NCBI GenBank assembly: GCA_020633335.1 | Contig: JACKDU010000008.1 | Location: 248,001 to 312,000, forward strand | Length of the DNA stretch: 64,000 nt | Origin: Myxococcales bacterium | Lineage (GTDB): Bacteria > Myxococcota_A > Polyangia > Nannocystales > Nannocystaceae | Reading direction: 5' to 3' | Shown here: positions 41,702 to 49,861 of the stretch, in pieces | How the letters are laid out: each line of letters starts with the position of its first letter | Position numbering within the stretch: the first letter of the stretch is position 1 | Notes under the pieces: model-generated | The model's input: only the letters and a program-made list of their open reading frames with translations | What the model was told of the DNA's origin: nothing | Database searches by the model: none | Made by a program: the position numbers and the translations under genes

Positions 41702-42772
41702 TCACGCCGCGCCGACGAGCTTGAGGAACCACTCGCCGGTGATCCAGTCGATCCGCCGCCCGCCCTCGCGCTTCGCCGCCGCCGCCAGGATCTTGCGGCC
41801 GCCGGCGTCGCCCGCCCCCCAGCGGCTCGACTCGCCGACCACCAGGAGGTCGGTCTCGGCGTTGACGCTGGGCATCACCGCGGCGCCGGCCTTGCGCGCG
41901 AGGGTGGCCGCCTTCGCCCGTGGGATCGCCAGGCGCCCGGTGAAGACGATCGTCCGCCCCTTGAGGCTCCGCGGGCGGGCCGGCCCCGGCGGCGGCCCGG
42001 CGTCCCGCAGCGCGTCGGCCATCGCCCGCGCGCTCTCGTAGCGGTGCGCGCGATCGCCGATCGCCCGGGCGATCACCGCCCGGGTCGAGCTCGACGCCGG
42101 GATCGTCCGCACGTCGCCCGCGCGGATCGCCTCGACCTTGCCGCTGAGGAGGACCGCGAGGACCTGCGCGACCTGCCAGAGGTCGTCGCGGAGGTCCCAG
42201 CGCGCCCGCTGCTCCTCGCGGATCGCCCGGTCGACGAACCACGGGGCGAACGCGTCGGCGGCGACCCCCTTGCGCGGGCCGTGGGTGGTGATCCCGAAGT
42301 CGGCGAGCTTGAGGGTCTTCTTCGGGCCGCAGGCGAAGACGTTGTAGGGGGTGATGTCGCGGTGGAGCGCCCCGGAGGCGTGGAGCTCCTCGACCGCGCC
42401 GAGGAGCCTGCCGATCTCGGCGACCGCGCGGGCCTCGGGCATCGGCCCCTCGCGCTCGACGAGGTCGGCCGCGGTCCCGTGCTCGGCGAGCTCCATCACC
42501 ACCGCGTACTCGACCCGGCCGCCCTCGAGCACCGGGAAGGCCTCGTGGACCGTGACCACCCGCGGGTGATCGCCGATGAGCTTGGCCATGTAGGCCTCGC
42601 GGAGCCAGCTCTCCTGATCGCGGGTGAGCTTGAGGCAGAGCTGCCCCTTGAGCGCCGAGGTCGTGCAGCGCCACACCGTTCCGAAGCCACCCTTGCCGAG
42701 GAGCTCGCCCAGCCGGTAGCTCCGCCGGCTCTCGGGGCTCTTGATCACCTTGGTCTCGACCCGCTTCGCCAT
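41702..42772 (-). CDS. Ser/Thr protein kinase fused to a BRCT domain
   Basis: 356 residues. Residues 19-260 form a Hanks-type kinase: GKGGFGTVW loop, K48 in CLKLT, HRDITPYNVF catalytic loop, LADFGITT. Residues 268-350 form a BRCT domain: LKGRTIVFTGRLAIPRAKAA, DLLVVGESS, WITGEWFLKL, as in NAD-dependent DNA ligase and other DNA-damage proteins. No transmembrane segment, so it is cytoplasmic. A kinase joined to a phospho-peptide or DNA-end binding BRCT is uncommon in bacteria; a DNA-damage signalling role is inference. The HRDIT motif keeps the catalytic Asp. ATG 42772 lies 6 nt after TAGCCT. Confidence 0.87.
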   Translation of the reverse strand: MAKRVETKVIKSPESRRSYRLGELLGKGGFGTVWRCTTSALKGQLCLKLTRDQESWLREAYMAKLIGDHPRVVTVHEAFPVLEGGRVEYAVVMELAEHGTAADLVEREGPMPEARAVAEIGRLLGAVEELHASGALHRDITPYNVFACGPKKTLKLADFGITTHGPRKGVAADAFAPWFVDRAIREEQRARWDLRDDLWQVAQVLAVLLSGKVEAIRAGDVRTIPASSSTRAVIARAIGDRAHRYESARAMADALRDAGPPPGPARPRSLKGRTIVFTGRLAIPRAKAATLARKAGAAVMPSVNAETDLLVVGESSRWGAGDAGGRKILAAAAKREGGRRIDWITGEWFLKLVGAA

Positions 42773-42778
42773 GGGCCG

Positions 42779-42784
42779 AGGCTA
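42779..42784 (-). promoter_or_regulatory. -10 box TAGCCT, leaderless type
   Basis: TAGCCT on the reverse strand, 6 nt before ATG 42772. Confidence 0.5.
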
Positions 42785-42806
42785 CCGCAGATGGCCGCGG
42801 CCGCGC

Positions 42807-43544
42807 TCACTCGGACCGGACGCCGGGCCCGATCGCGTCGGCGCGTCCCGCTGCGTCCGCCGGATCGAAGCTCCAGGGCCCGATCTTCCAGGGCCGCCGC
42901 AGGCCCTCGCCGAGGCGCCCGAGGAAGTCCTCGAGGGCGATCTCGCGGGCGCCGAAGCGGCGGAGGTGCTCGGTCGGCTGCTGGCAGTCGATCATCGTGA
43001 AGCCCCAGGCCCCGAGCTGCTCGACCAGGGCGACGAAGGCGATCTTCGAGGCGTCGGTGCGCCGCGCGAACATGCTCTCGCCGCAGAAGACCGAGCCGAG
43101 CGCGAGGCCGTAGAGGCCGCCGACCAGCTCATCGCCGTCCCAGGCCTCGACGCTGTGGGCGATCCCGCGGCGGTGGAGCGCGCTCATCCCGGCCTTGAGC
43201 GCGGGGTGGAGCCAGGTGCCGTCCTGCCCGGGGCGCGGGGTCTCGGCGCAGCCCTCGAGCACCCGCGTGAAGGCGCGATCGATCGTCAGGCGAAAGGGCC
43301 GGCGGCGGATCGCCTTGCGGAGCGAGCGCGCGACCTTCAGCTCATCGAGGAAGAGGACCATCCGCGGCGCCGGGCACCACCAGAGGATCGGCTCGCCCTC
43401 GCTCGACCAGGGGAAGATCCCGTGGGTGTAGGCGAGGAGGAGGCGATCGGGCCCGACGTCGCCGCCGACCGCGAGGAGGCCGTCCTCGTCGGCGAGGCGC
43501 GGATCGGGGAAGACCAGCTCGTCGCTGAGGAGGAAGACCGCCAT
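42807..43544 (-). CDS. aat: Leucyl/phenylalanyl-tRNA-protein transferase
   Basis: 245 residues, usual family length. Conserved FPDPRLADEDGLLAVGGD, YTHGIFPWSSEGEPILWWCP, the TWLHPALKAGMSALH segment, GLYGLALGSVFCGESMF and DASKIAFVALVEQL, all diagnostic of Aat. It transfers Leu or Phe from aminoacyl-tRNA to N-terminal Arg or Lys of proteins, marking them for ClpAP degradation (N-degron pathway). It lies 6 bp after a radical SAM gene on the same strand and is probably cotranscribed with it. Confidence 0.95.
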   Translation of the reverse strand: MAVFLLSDELVFPDPRLADEDGLLAVGGDVGPDRLLLAYTHGIFPWSSEGEPILWWCPAPRMVLFLDELKVARSLRKAIRRRPFRLTIDRAFTRVLEGCAETPRPGQDGTWLHPALKAGMSALHRRGIAHSVEAWDGDELVGGLYGLALGSVFCGESMFARRTDASKIAFVALVEQLGAWGFTMIDCQQPTEHLRRFGAREIALEDFLGRLGEGLRRPWKIGPWSFDPADAAGRADAIGPGVRSE

Positions 43545-43550
43545 CGTCGC

Positions 43551-44951
43551 TCAGGAGGCGCCGAGGAGGGGCAGGCGCGGCCGCTTCTTGCGCTCTTGCT
43601 CGGGCCGCGCGCTCACCTCGGCGACCCAGGGTGAGGGCGCCGCGGCGAGGGCGGCCCGCCGCGCCTCCTCGATCGAGAGGCCCTCGGCGTCGGCCCGCCG
43701 GACGACCTCGGCGACCGCCTCGAGGAGGTGCCGGATCTCGGGGCCGGGGTTGCGATCGGCGGCGCTGCGCGTGCGATAGCCCATCCGCAGGTGCTCGCCG
43801 ACGAAGTAGCCGGGCGCGTCGCCGCGGCGGGGCTCGACCTCGACGTCGAAGGGCTGGCCCTCCGCGGGGTGGCGGAAGCGGAGCGCGCCGTCGGCCCGCT
43901 CGCGGGCGAAGGTCTCGGGCCGCGGCTGGCGGGCGAGCTCCTCGAGGCGGGCGGCGGCCCGCCCCGGATCCTCACCGCGATCGGCGAGGGCGAATTCGAC
44001 CAGAGGCCGCGGATCGTCGCTGCGGGTGACCAGCGCGCCCGCTCCGCGCGCCCGCCGGTGCTGCTCCTCGAGCCCCGGACAGATCGCCCGGAGCGTGCAG
44101 GGCCGGCAGGGCTCCGCCGGCCACACCCGCCCCTCGAGCTGGTGGCCGGTGTCGTAGTAGTCGCTCGTGCCCCGGTGATCGAGGTCGAAGTAGGACTCGC
44201 CGACCGCGAGCGTCGAGAGCTCGTGGGCCCGCCGGGCGTGGCGACCGAGGCGGCAGAGCGGGACGTTGTAGAACCAAAAGTCGGCGCCCGCGCCCGCGAG
44301 GTAGTCGCCGACCGCGACGAAGTCGACCTCGTCGTAGCCGAGCGCGTCGCCCTCGCCCGCGCGATCGGCCGCCCACCCCTGGAGCGAGACGAACTTGAGC
44401 TTGAAGCGGATCGGCACGCGGGGGAGCGAGGCGCGGACGTGGGCGGCGACGTCGATCAGGTGGTCCTTGTTCTCGCGGCAGATGACGACGTTGACGATCG
44501 TCAGGAGATCGCCGGTCGCGTCGATCTCGGCCATCGCCTGCTGCTGGCGGGCGAAGGTGTGGCCGGTGCGGGCGATCGCGTTGGCCAGCGCCTCGTCGTG
44601 GCCGTGGATCGAGAGCTCGATGAAGTCGAGGCCGGCGTCGCGGAGGCGGCCGATGAAGCCGGCCTTCGAGAGCACGGTCCCGTTGGTCGTCACCCCGACC
44701 CGGGTGTAGCCGAGCTCCTTGGCGCGGGCGATGATCCGCGGGAGATCCTTGCGGAAGAAGGTCTCGCCGCCCATGAAGGTGATGTGGCGGGCGCCGCGAT
44801 CGCGGAGGCGCGCGAGGACGTCAAAGACCTGCTGGGTGGTCGGGTCGATGAACTCGTTCCACTGGCCGTCCTCCTCGAGGCAGAAGACGCAGCTCTGGTT
44901 GCAGCGCTCGGCGATGTAGAGGATGGCGGTGCGCTTGTCGCTGCTGCTCAT
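43551..44951 (-). CDS. Radical SAM/SPASM-type protein with long C-terminal extension
   Basis: 466 residues. Radical SAM cysteines C17, C21 and C24 (CNQSCVFC), FMGGETFFRKDLP, IELSIHGHDEALANAI, and auxiliary cysteines C282, C285 and C291 (CRPCTLRAICPG). Residues 300-466 are an extra region without Cys, Arg/Ala-rich and of unknown fold. Substrate unknown; the gene is 6 bp upstream of aat. It shares the S-I-H-G strand motif with the radical SAM proteins at 13.6, 30.1 and 32.6 kb, so these look like paralogues. Start ATG 44951 has GGAGGGGGG at about 9 nt. Confidence 0.85.
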   Translation of the reverse strand: MSSSDKRTAILYIAERCNQSCVFCLEEDGQWNEFIDPTTQQVFDVLARLRDRGARHITFMGGETFFRKDLPRIIARAKELGYTRVGVTTNGTVLSKAGFIGRLRDAGLDFIELSIHGHDEALANAIARTGHTFARQQQAMAEIDATGDLLTIVNVVICRENKDHLIDVAAHVRASLPRVPIRFKLKFVSLQGWAADRAGEGDALGYDEVDFVAVGDYLAGAGADFWFYNVPLCRLGRHARRAHELSTLAVGESYFDLDHRGTSDYYDTGHQLEGRVWPAEPCRPCTLRAICPGLEEQHRRARGAGALVTRSDDPRPLVEFALADRGEDPGRAAARLEELARQPRPETFARERADGALRFRHPAEGQPFDVEVEPRRGDAPGYFVGEHLRMGYRTRSAADRNPGPEIRHLLEAVAEVVRRADAEGLSIEEARRAALAAAPSPWVAEVSARPEQERKKRPRLPLLGAS

Positions 44952-45136
44952 CGGGACCCCCCTCCACTCTAGCCGATCCCGCGCGCCTCAGGGGTGGGGC
45001 CCTGGGGCCGCGGGGTCGGCCGAGCGCGAGCGACGAGGCTCGAAACCCCGCACGCTTCTGCGATCCCGTCCGCGGGTCGACGCCCGCCCGCTCGAGGCCG
45101 CCGACCGCCGCCGACCGCCACCAAGGACGCTGGACC

Positions 45137-45469
45137 ATGGGCCTCTTCGAACGTCTCCTCTCGCTCTGGGTCGCCCTGGCGATCGCCGCCGGGGTCGCCC
45201 TCGGACTCGCCGCCCCGGGCGCGTTCGCGGCGGTCGCCGGCCTCGAGTGGGCGGGCGTCAACCTCGTGGTCGCCGCGCCGGCGGCGATGATCGGCACCTC
45301 GAACTTCTTCGAGCTCGCGGTCGCGGTCGCGATCAGCCTCTTCGGCCTCGCCTCCGGGGCCGCGCTGGCGACCGTCGTCGGCGTCCTCTTCGAGGTCCCG
45401 GTGATGCTCTCGCTGGTCGCCTTCGCCAACCGCACGCGCGGGTGGTTCCCGGCGGCGAGCGAGGCCTGA
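45137..45469 (+). pseudogene. acr3: Internally deleted ACR3 arsenite efflux transporter
   Basis: 110 codons where ACR3 proteins have about 350. The first 45 residues (MGLFERLLSLWVALAIAAGV ... EWAGVNL) match the ACR3 N-terminus and first helix; from residue 47 the sequence jumps to the C-terminal helices (PAAMIGTSNFFELAVAVAIS, GVLFEVPVMLSLV, NRTRGWFP). The central seven or so helices, including the conserved transport Cys region, are missing, and the join is in frame. A working transporter is therefore not expected. No ars regulator or reductase is adjacent. Confidence 0.8.
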
Positions 45470-45480
45470 GAGCTCGAAGG

Positions 45481-47035
45481 TCAGGTCGACGCTGGGCCGA
45501 GGTCGATCCGCCAGCCATCGACGAAGAGCGCGCCGTCGGCCCGGACGAACGCCTCCGGCCGCCTGCCGATGCTCGATCGACCGGGGATCCGCCCCGTCGT
45601 CAGCTTGACCAGGCGATCGCCGCGCTCGCCGTAGAAGGTGAGCGTCGTGGCGCTCGCCACGAGGACGCAGGCCCGCCCGGGGATCGCCAGGAGTGCTGTC
45701 CAGCGGGCAGCGCTTGCGGTCGACCGTGGCCCACCCCGCGTCGCCGTGGCGCAGGAGCTCGAGCGCGTCGGACGACCGAACGACCAGGTGCGCGTCGCCG
45801 AGGTGCGCGAGCACCTCGGGACCGCAGAGCCCCGGCGCGTCGACCTTGATCTCCCGCCAGGGGCCCCGACCATCGACCTCGCGGGTCATCAGCGCGCGGG
45901 TGAAGGGCGCGCGCTGATGGATCACCGAGGCGACGCGCCCGTCGGCGCTGACGTCGAAGGCGAGGGTCTCCTTGGGCGCCTTGATCCGCCGCAGCGCCTG
46001 GCGATCGCGATCGACGAGGAGGTATCCGCGGGCGATCCCGGCCGCGACCCCGCGACCGCAGAGCCGCGGCCCGAGATCGCAGGCGCCGAGCTTCGCCGCC
46101 CGCGCGCGGCTCAGCGGGGTGACGCCCTTGGCGGGGCCCTGCACCGTGATCGTGGCCTTGTGGAGGGGATGCGGCGCGATCGTCCGCGCTCCCGCAGACG
46201 CGGCGCCCCGCGTCGACGCGCGCCCGCGCCCCGCCGCCGCCGGCAGCGAGACCGCGTGCCAGCGATCGTCGACGTGGACCAGCGCCCGGCCCTCGCGGAT
46301 CACCACCCGCCTCGCGGGTCGCAGCACCTCGCCGAGGGGGACCAGGCGCTTCCCCTCCAGCGCGAAGTAGAGCGAGCGCCCGTGCTCGCCCGAGCGCACC
46401 GCCGCGACCCGCCGACCCTCGACGACGCCAGCGCTGAGCTCGACCCCCCGGGTGACGCGGCGCCGGGCGATCTCCGCCCAGCGCTTGCCCTCCAGGCGAA
46501 ACCAGCGGAGCGCGTCCCGGTCGAGGAGGAGCGCCTCGTCGTCGGTGAGCGCGACCACCTGCCTCAGGACGCCCTCCTTCGCCGAGCCACGCCGGTGAAT
46601 CCGCGTGACCACGCCGCTCGTGAGGTCGACCGCATAGAGCGCGCCGGAGGATCCCCTGCCGCCGCGGACCCACTCGTAGCCCGTGATGCAGAGGAGGCGC
46701 TCCCCCGAGGGCGCGACGCTCCAGTCGTGGACGCGGTCCCAGCCCTTCATCTCGCCCTTGCCGAGCTGGGCGCCGAGGACCTTCTCGAGCCGGGTCGTCG
46801 CCCGCCCGGAGCACCAGCGGAGATCCCCGCGCCGCGGGGAGCCCGGCTCGAGGCGTCGCCGCACCGTCACCCGCTCCCCATCGACGAACGTAACGCTCCA
46901 GCCCCAACCAACGGCGCTGAAGGTGCGCCCGTGGGAGGTGAAGCGCTCGCGGAGATCCTCGGGATCGGCGGGCGGATCCTCGAGCTCGGCTCGCAGCGCC
47001 TCGGGGAGCGCCACCGGTGTGATCTTCAAGGGCAT
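45481..47035 (-). pseudogene. Frameshifted propeller-like protein gene
   Basis: The reading frame from ATG 47035 runs well (beta-rich, VTRIHRRGSAKEGVLRQVVA and similar) until about codon 447, where at roughly 45689-45702 coding sense moves to another frame: the upstream part ends RKRCPLDS and the other frame continues LAIPGRACVLVASATTLTF to a stop at 45481. Without the shift the product would be about 518 residues, soluble, propeller-like, function unknown. Either a real disabling frameshift or a sequence error; neighbouring genes on both sides are also broken. Confidence 0.65.
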
Positions 47036-47100
47036 CGCGCGCCAGCGGAGGATGCCACGGATTCGACGCCCGCTCAGCCGCGGACGATCGCCGCGACCAC

Positions 47101-47248
47101 CTCGTCACCCGCGCGGCGCCGCCCCGGCGGCGGCGGAGGATCATCCGCAGGCGGGCGAGGAGCTCGTCGAGCGCGAAGGGCTTGGTGACGTAGTCATCGG
47201 CGCCCACGGGCCCCAGCCCCCGCCGCTCGGCGTCGACGCCCGTCGCAT
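47101..47248 (-). pseudogene. Remnant of an OmpR-type response regulator receiver domain
   Basis: On the reverse strand one frame encodes AERRGLGPVGADDYVTKPF followed by ALDELLARLRMILRRRRG, the end of a CheY-like receiver domain with the invariant Lys (YVTKPF). The phospho-acceptor Asp and the DNA-binding domain are absent. An ATG at 47248 lies 6 nt after a perfect TACAAT box but is out of frame with this fragment, as if an internal deletion removed the middle and broke the frame. Not functional. Confidence 0.6.
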
Positions 47249-47344
47249 CCGCGGATTGTAGCGGCCTCACCTGAAGCCGGCATGAAGCGCGGAGATCACG
47301 CGCGACTCCGCCGCGATCGCGGGGCGCCGCTCCCCGACGCGCGC

Positions 47345-47350
47345 TAGGAT
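47345..47350 (+). promoter_or_regulatory. -10 box TAGGAT, leaderless type
   Basis: TAGGAT followed by 8 nt and ATG 47359. Confidence 0.5.
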
Positions 47351-47358
47351 CAACGCCG

Positions 47359-48279
47359 ATGGCGCCGCCCCGACCGCCCTCGCGCGGCCTCCACACCTCG
47401 TCGACGCTCCGCCTCGGCCGCTTCGCCTGCGGCCCCGGCGACGCGCTCTGGCGCGCGGACAACCAGATCGGCCCGTGGCCCCTCCTCGCCTTCCCGGGCA
47501 CCGCGGTCGAGATCCTCCAGTCGGGGCGACCGGCGATCGTCGCGACCCCGCACCGGGTGATCCTCTACAACGCGCGCCAGGAGTACCGCCGCCGCCTCGT
47601 CGACGCGCGCGGCGATCACTGCGTCTTCGTCACCCTCGCGCCTGCGCTCCTCCAGGAGCTCCTCGAGGCCAACGGGATCGACGGCGGCGATCCGGAGCGC
47701 CCCTTCCACGGCGCCGCCGCGCCGCTCGACCTCGGGCTCGCCGCCCGCCCGCTCCTCCTCGCCTGCGCCGCCGAGCGACGGGCGCCGGGCGTCGATGTCC
47801 TGGCGATCGAGGAGGAGGCGCTGGCGATCGTCGCCGCCGTGCTCCAGCGGATGCCGGCGCGGGCGGCCGCGCCGATCCGCGGGACCGCGGCCCGCCACGC
47901 CGAGCTCGCCCGCGCCCTCGCCTGCGAGCTCGCGCTCCGCTTCGCCGACCACGATGACCTGGCGACGCTCGCGTCTCGGGTCGGCGCCTCGCCCTTCCAC
48001 GCCGCCCGGGTCTTCCGCGCGGCGACCGGAGCGAGCCTCCACGCCTGGCGCCACGAGCTCCGCCTCCACGCCGCCCTCCTCCGCCTCGCCGAGCCCGGTG
48101 ATGACCTCGCGGCGATCGCCGTCGACGTCGGCTTCGCCAGCCACAGCCACCTCAGCGAGGCCTTCCGCCGGGCTCTCGGCGCCCCGCCCTCGCGGATCCG
48201 CGCGGCCCTCCGGAGCGGGCTGCTGCGGATCGACGACGCGAGCACGATCCTGAAAGCGAGGCGTCCGGGGCCCCGCTAG
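47359..48279 (+). CDS. AraC-family transcriptional regulator
   Basis: 306 residues. The C-terminal 100 residues form the double helix-turn-helix of AraC/XylS: DLATLASRVGASPFHAARVF and DDLAAIAVDVGFASHSHLSEAF followed by the family-typical PSRIR. The N-terminal 180 residues form a cupin-like sensing domain (IVATPHRVILYNARQEY). Ligand unknown. ATG 47359 is 8 nt after TAGGAT. The FG-GAP gene follows 10 bp downstream on the same strand but has its own TAGGTT box. Confidence 0.88.
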   Translation: MAPPRPPSRGLHTSSTLRLGRFACGPGDALWRADNQIGPWPLLAFPGTAVEILQSGRPAIVATPHRVILYNARQEYRRRLVDARGDHCVFVTLAPALLQELLEANGIDGGDPERPFHGAAAPLDLGLAARPLLLACAAERRAPGVDVLAIEEEALAIVAAVLQRMPARAAAPIRGTAARHAELARALACELALRFADHDDLATLASRVGASPFHAARVFRAATGASLHAWRHELRLHAALLRLAEPGDDLAAIAVDVGFASHSHLSEAFRRALGAPPSRIRAALRSGLLRIDDASTILKARRPGPR

Positions 48280-48282
48280 GTT
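48277..48282 (+). promoter_or_regulatory. -10 box TAGGTT, leaderless type
   Basis: TAGGTT followed by 7 nt and ATG 48290; it overlaps the stop of the preceding AraC gene. Confidence 0.45.
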
Positions 48283-48289
48283 CCTGGCG

Positions 48290-49861
48290 ATGACGCCTGC
48301 GCTCTCCCACCTACCCCTCGCGATCGCACTCTCGCTCGCCATCGCGCCGTCCGCCCGCGCGACCCCCGGCGCCTTCGCCGAGGCCGACGTCGTCGTCCTC
48401 GCGCAGATCGACGGCGATGGCGGCTTCGGCTGGGCGGTCAGCGAGGTCGCCGACGTCGACGGCGACGGGGTGATGGAGGCGCTGGTCAGCGCGCCCTTCA
48501 ACGACGAAGGCGGCGACAAGGCCGGCGCGATCTACCTCTACTCGGGGGCCGGCGGCGCGCTCCTCTTCGCGGCCAAGGGCGAGCCCGGCGACAACCTCGG
48601 CTACGGGATCGCCGACGCCGGTGACGTCGACGACGACGGCGTCCCCGATCTGATCGCCGGCGCCCCGGGCGTGGGCGGCGGTCGGGCGCTGGTCTACTCG
48701 GGCGCGGACGGGTCGCTCCTCCTCACGCTGGCCAGCGAGGCCGACGGCGCGAGCTTCGGCGCGGCGGTCGCGGCCGCCGGCGACGTCGACGGCGACGGCC
48801 ACGGCGATCTCCTGGTCGGCGCGCCCTCGGACGCGAGCGCGGGCGCCGACGCCGGCCGCGTCCACCTCTTCGCGGGGATCGACGGGGCGACGATCTGGAT
48901 CCGCGACGGCGCCGCGGGATCGATGCTCGGCGCCGGCACGGCGCCCCTCGGCGACGTCGACGACGACGGCGTCCCCGACCTCGTCGTCGGCGCGCCCGGG
49001 GCCGGCGGTTCGGTCCACGTCCTCTCGGGGGCGGACGGCGCCGATCTCTACCCGCCCCTCGTCGCCGATCCCGGCGGCGCGGTGCTCGGGCAATTCTTCG
49101 TCGCCGGCCTCGGCGATCTCGACGGCGACGGGATCCCCGAGGTCTACGGCGGCGACTACGGCGACGCCTCCGGGGGCAAGGGGAGCGGCAAGGCCTACGT
49201 CTGGTCGGGCGCCGACGGCGAGCGCCTCTTCACCTTCGACGACGGCGCCCCCGGCGACGGCTGCGGCTGCGGTCGTCGGGCCGGCGACGCCGATCTCGAC
49301 GGGGTCCCCGACGTCGCCGTCGGCTGCTACAACGCGACCAACGGCGACGTCCCCAACGCGGGCTATGTCGCGATCTACTCCGGCAGCGACGGCGCGCTCC
49401 TGCGGACGATCCACGGGACCACGCCCGGCGAGCAGCTCGGCTTCGACGTCGTCACGCTCGGGGACGTGAACGCCGACGGCAGCGACGATCTCCTGGTCTC
49501 CGGCGCCGGCGACAACCGGATCTACATCCTCGGCGGCGCCCCGGCCGAGGAGGGCACGACCACCGGCGAGCCCGAGAGCAGCAGCGGCGACGGCTCCGCG
49601 AGCGCGACCGAGAGCGCCGGCAGCGGCGACGTCACCGACGGCTCGAGCTCGACCAGCGCGGGAAGCGGAACGACCGCGTCAGCGACCAGCGCGACCGGCG
49701 ACGCGAGCGCGGGCGCGAGCGGCTCCCCGGAGGATTCGAGCGGCTGCACCTGCGCCGCCCAGGACGACCCGCGCGGCGGCCTCCTGGCGCTGGCGCTCAT
49801 CCTCCCGCTCGCGGCCGGCCGCCGGCCCCGGCGCGTGAGGCCCGGGCGTAGGCGGCCCTAG
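48290..49861 (+). CDS. FG-GAP (integrin-like) repeat surface protein
   Basis: 523 residues. Signal peptide (about 1-24, ending ARATP). Seven FG-GAP/integrin-alpha-like blades at residues 30-425, each with a calcium-type loop such as DVDGDGVMEALV, DVDDDGVPDLIAG or DLDGDGIPEVYGG and a following IYLYSGAGG strand. Then a Ser/Thr/Gly linker and a short C-terminal tail CTCAAQDDPRGGLLALALIL followed by Arg-rich residues, resembling a MYXO-CTERM sorting signal. Probable secreted and surface-anchored propeller. Confidence 0.85.
   Translation: MTPALSHLPLAIALSLAIAPSARATPGAFAEADVVVLAQIDGDGGFGWAVSEVADVDGDGVMEALVSAPFNDEGGDKAGAIYLYSGAGGALLFAAKGEPGDNLGYGIADAGDVDDDGVPDLIAGAPGVGGGRALVYSGADGSLLLTLASEADGASFGAAVAAAGDVDGDGHGDLLVGAPSDASAGADAGRVHLFAGIDGATIWIRDGAAGSMLGAGTAPLGDVDDDGVPDLVVGAPGAGGSVHVLSGADGADLYPPLVADPGGAVLGQFFVAGLGDLDGDGIPEVYGGDYGDASGGKGSGKAYVWSGADGERLFTFDDGAPGDGCGCGRRAGDADLDGVPDVAVGCYNATNGDVPNAGYVAIYSGSDGALLRTIHGTTPGEQLGFDVVTLGDVNADGSDDLLVSGAGDNRIYILGGAPAEEGTTTGEPESSSGDGSASATESAGSGDVTDGSSSTSAGSGTTASATSATGDASAGASGSPEDSSGCTCAAQDDPRGGLLALALILPLAAGRRPRRVRPGRRRP

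Noticed and set aside
45137..45469. A complete small membrane protein gene
   Set aside because: Both ends match ACR3 with the centre missing, which is better explained as an internal deletion.
45600..47501. Long open frame on the reverse strand across the propeller-like gene and the response-regulator scrap
   Set aside because: Only the short YVTKPF segment is homologous to anything; the rest is a frame shadow of the propeller gene.
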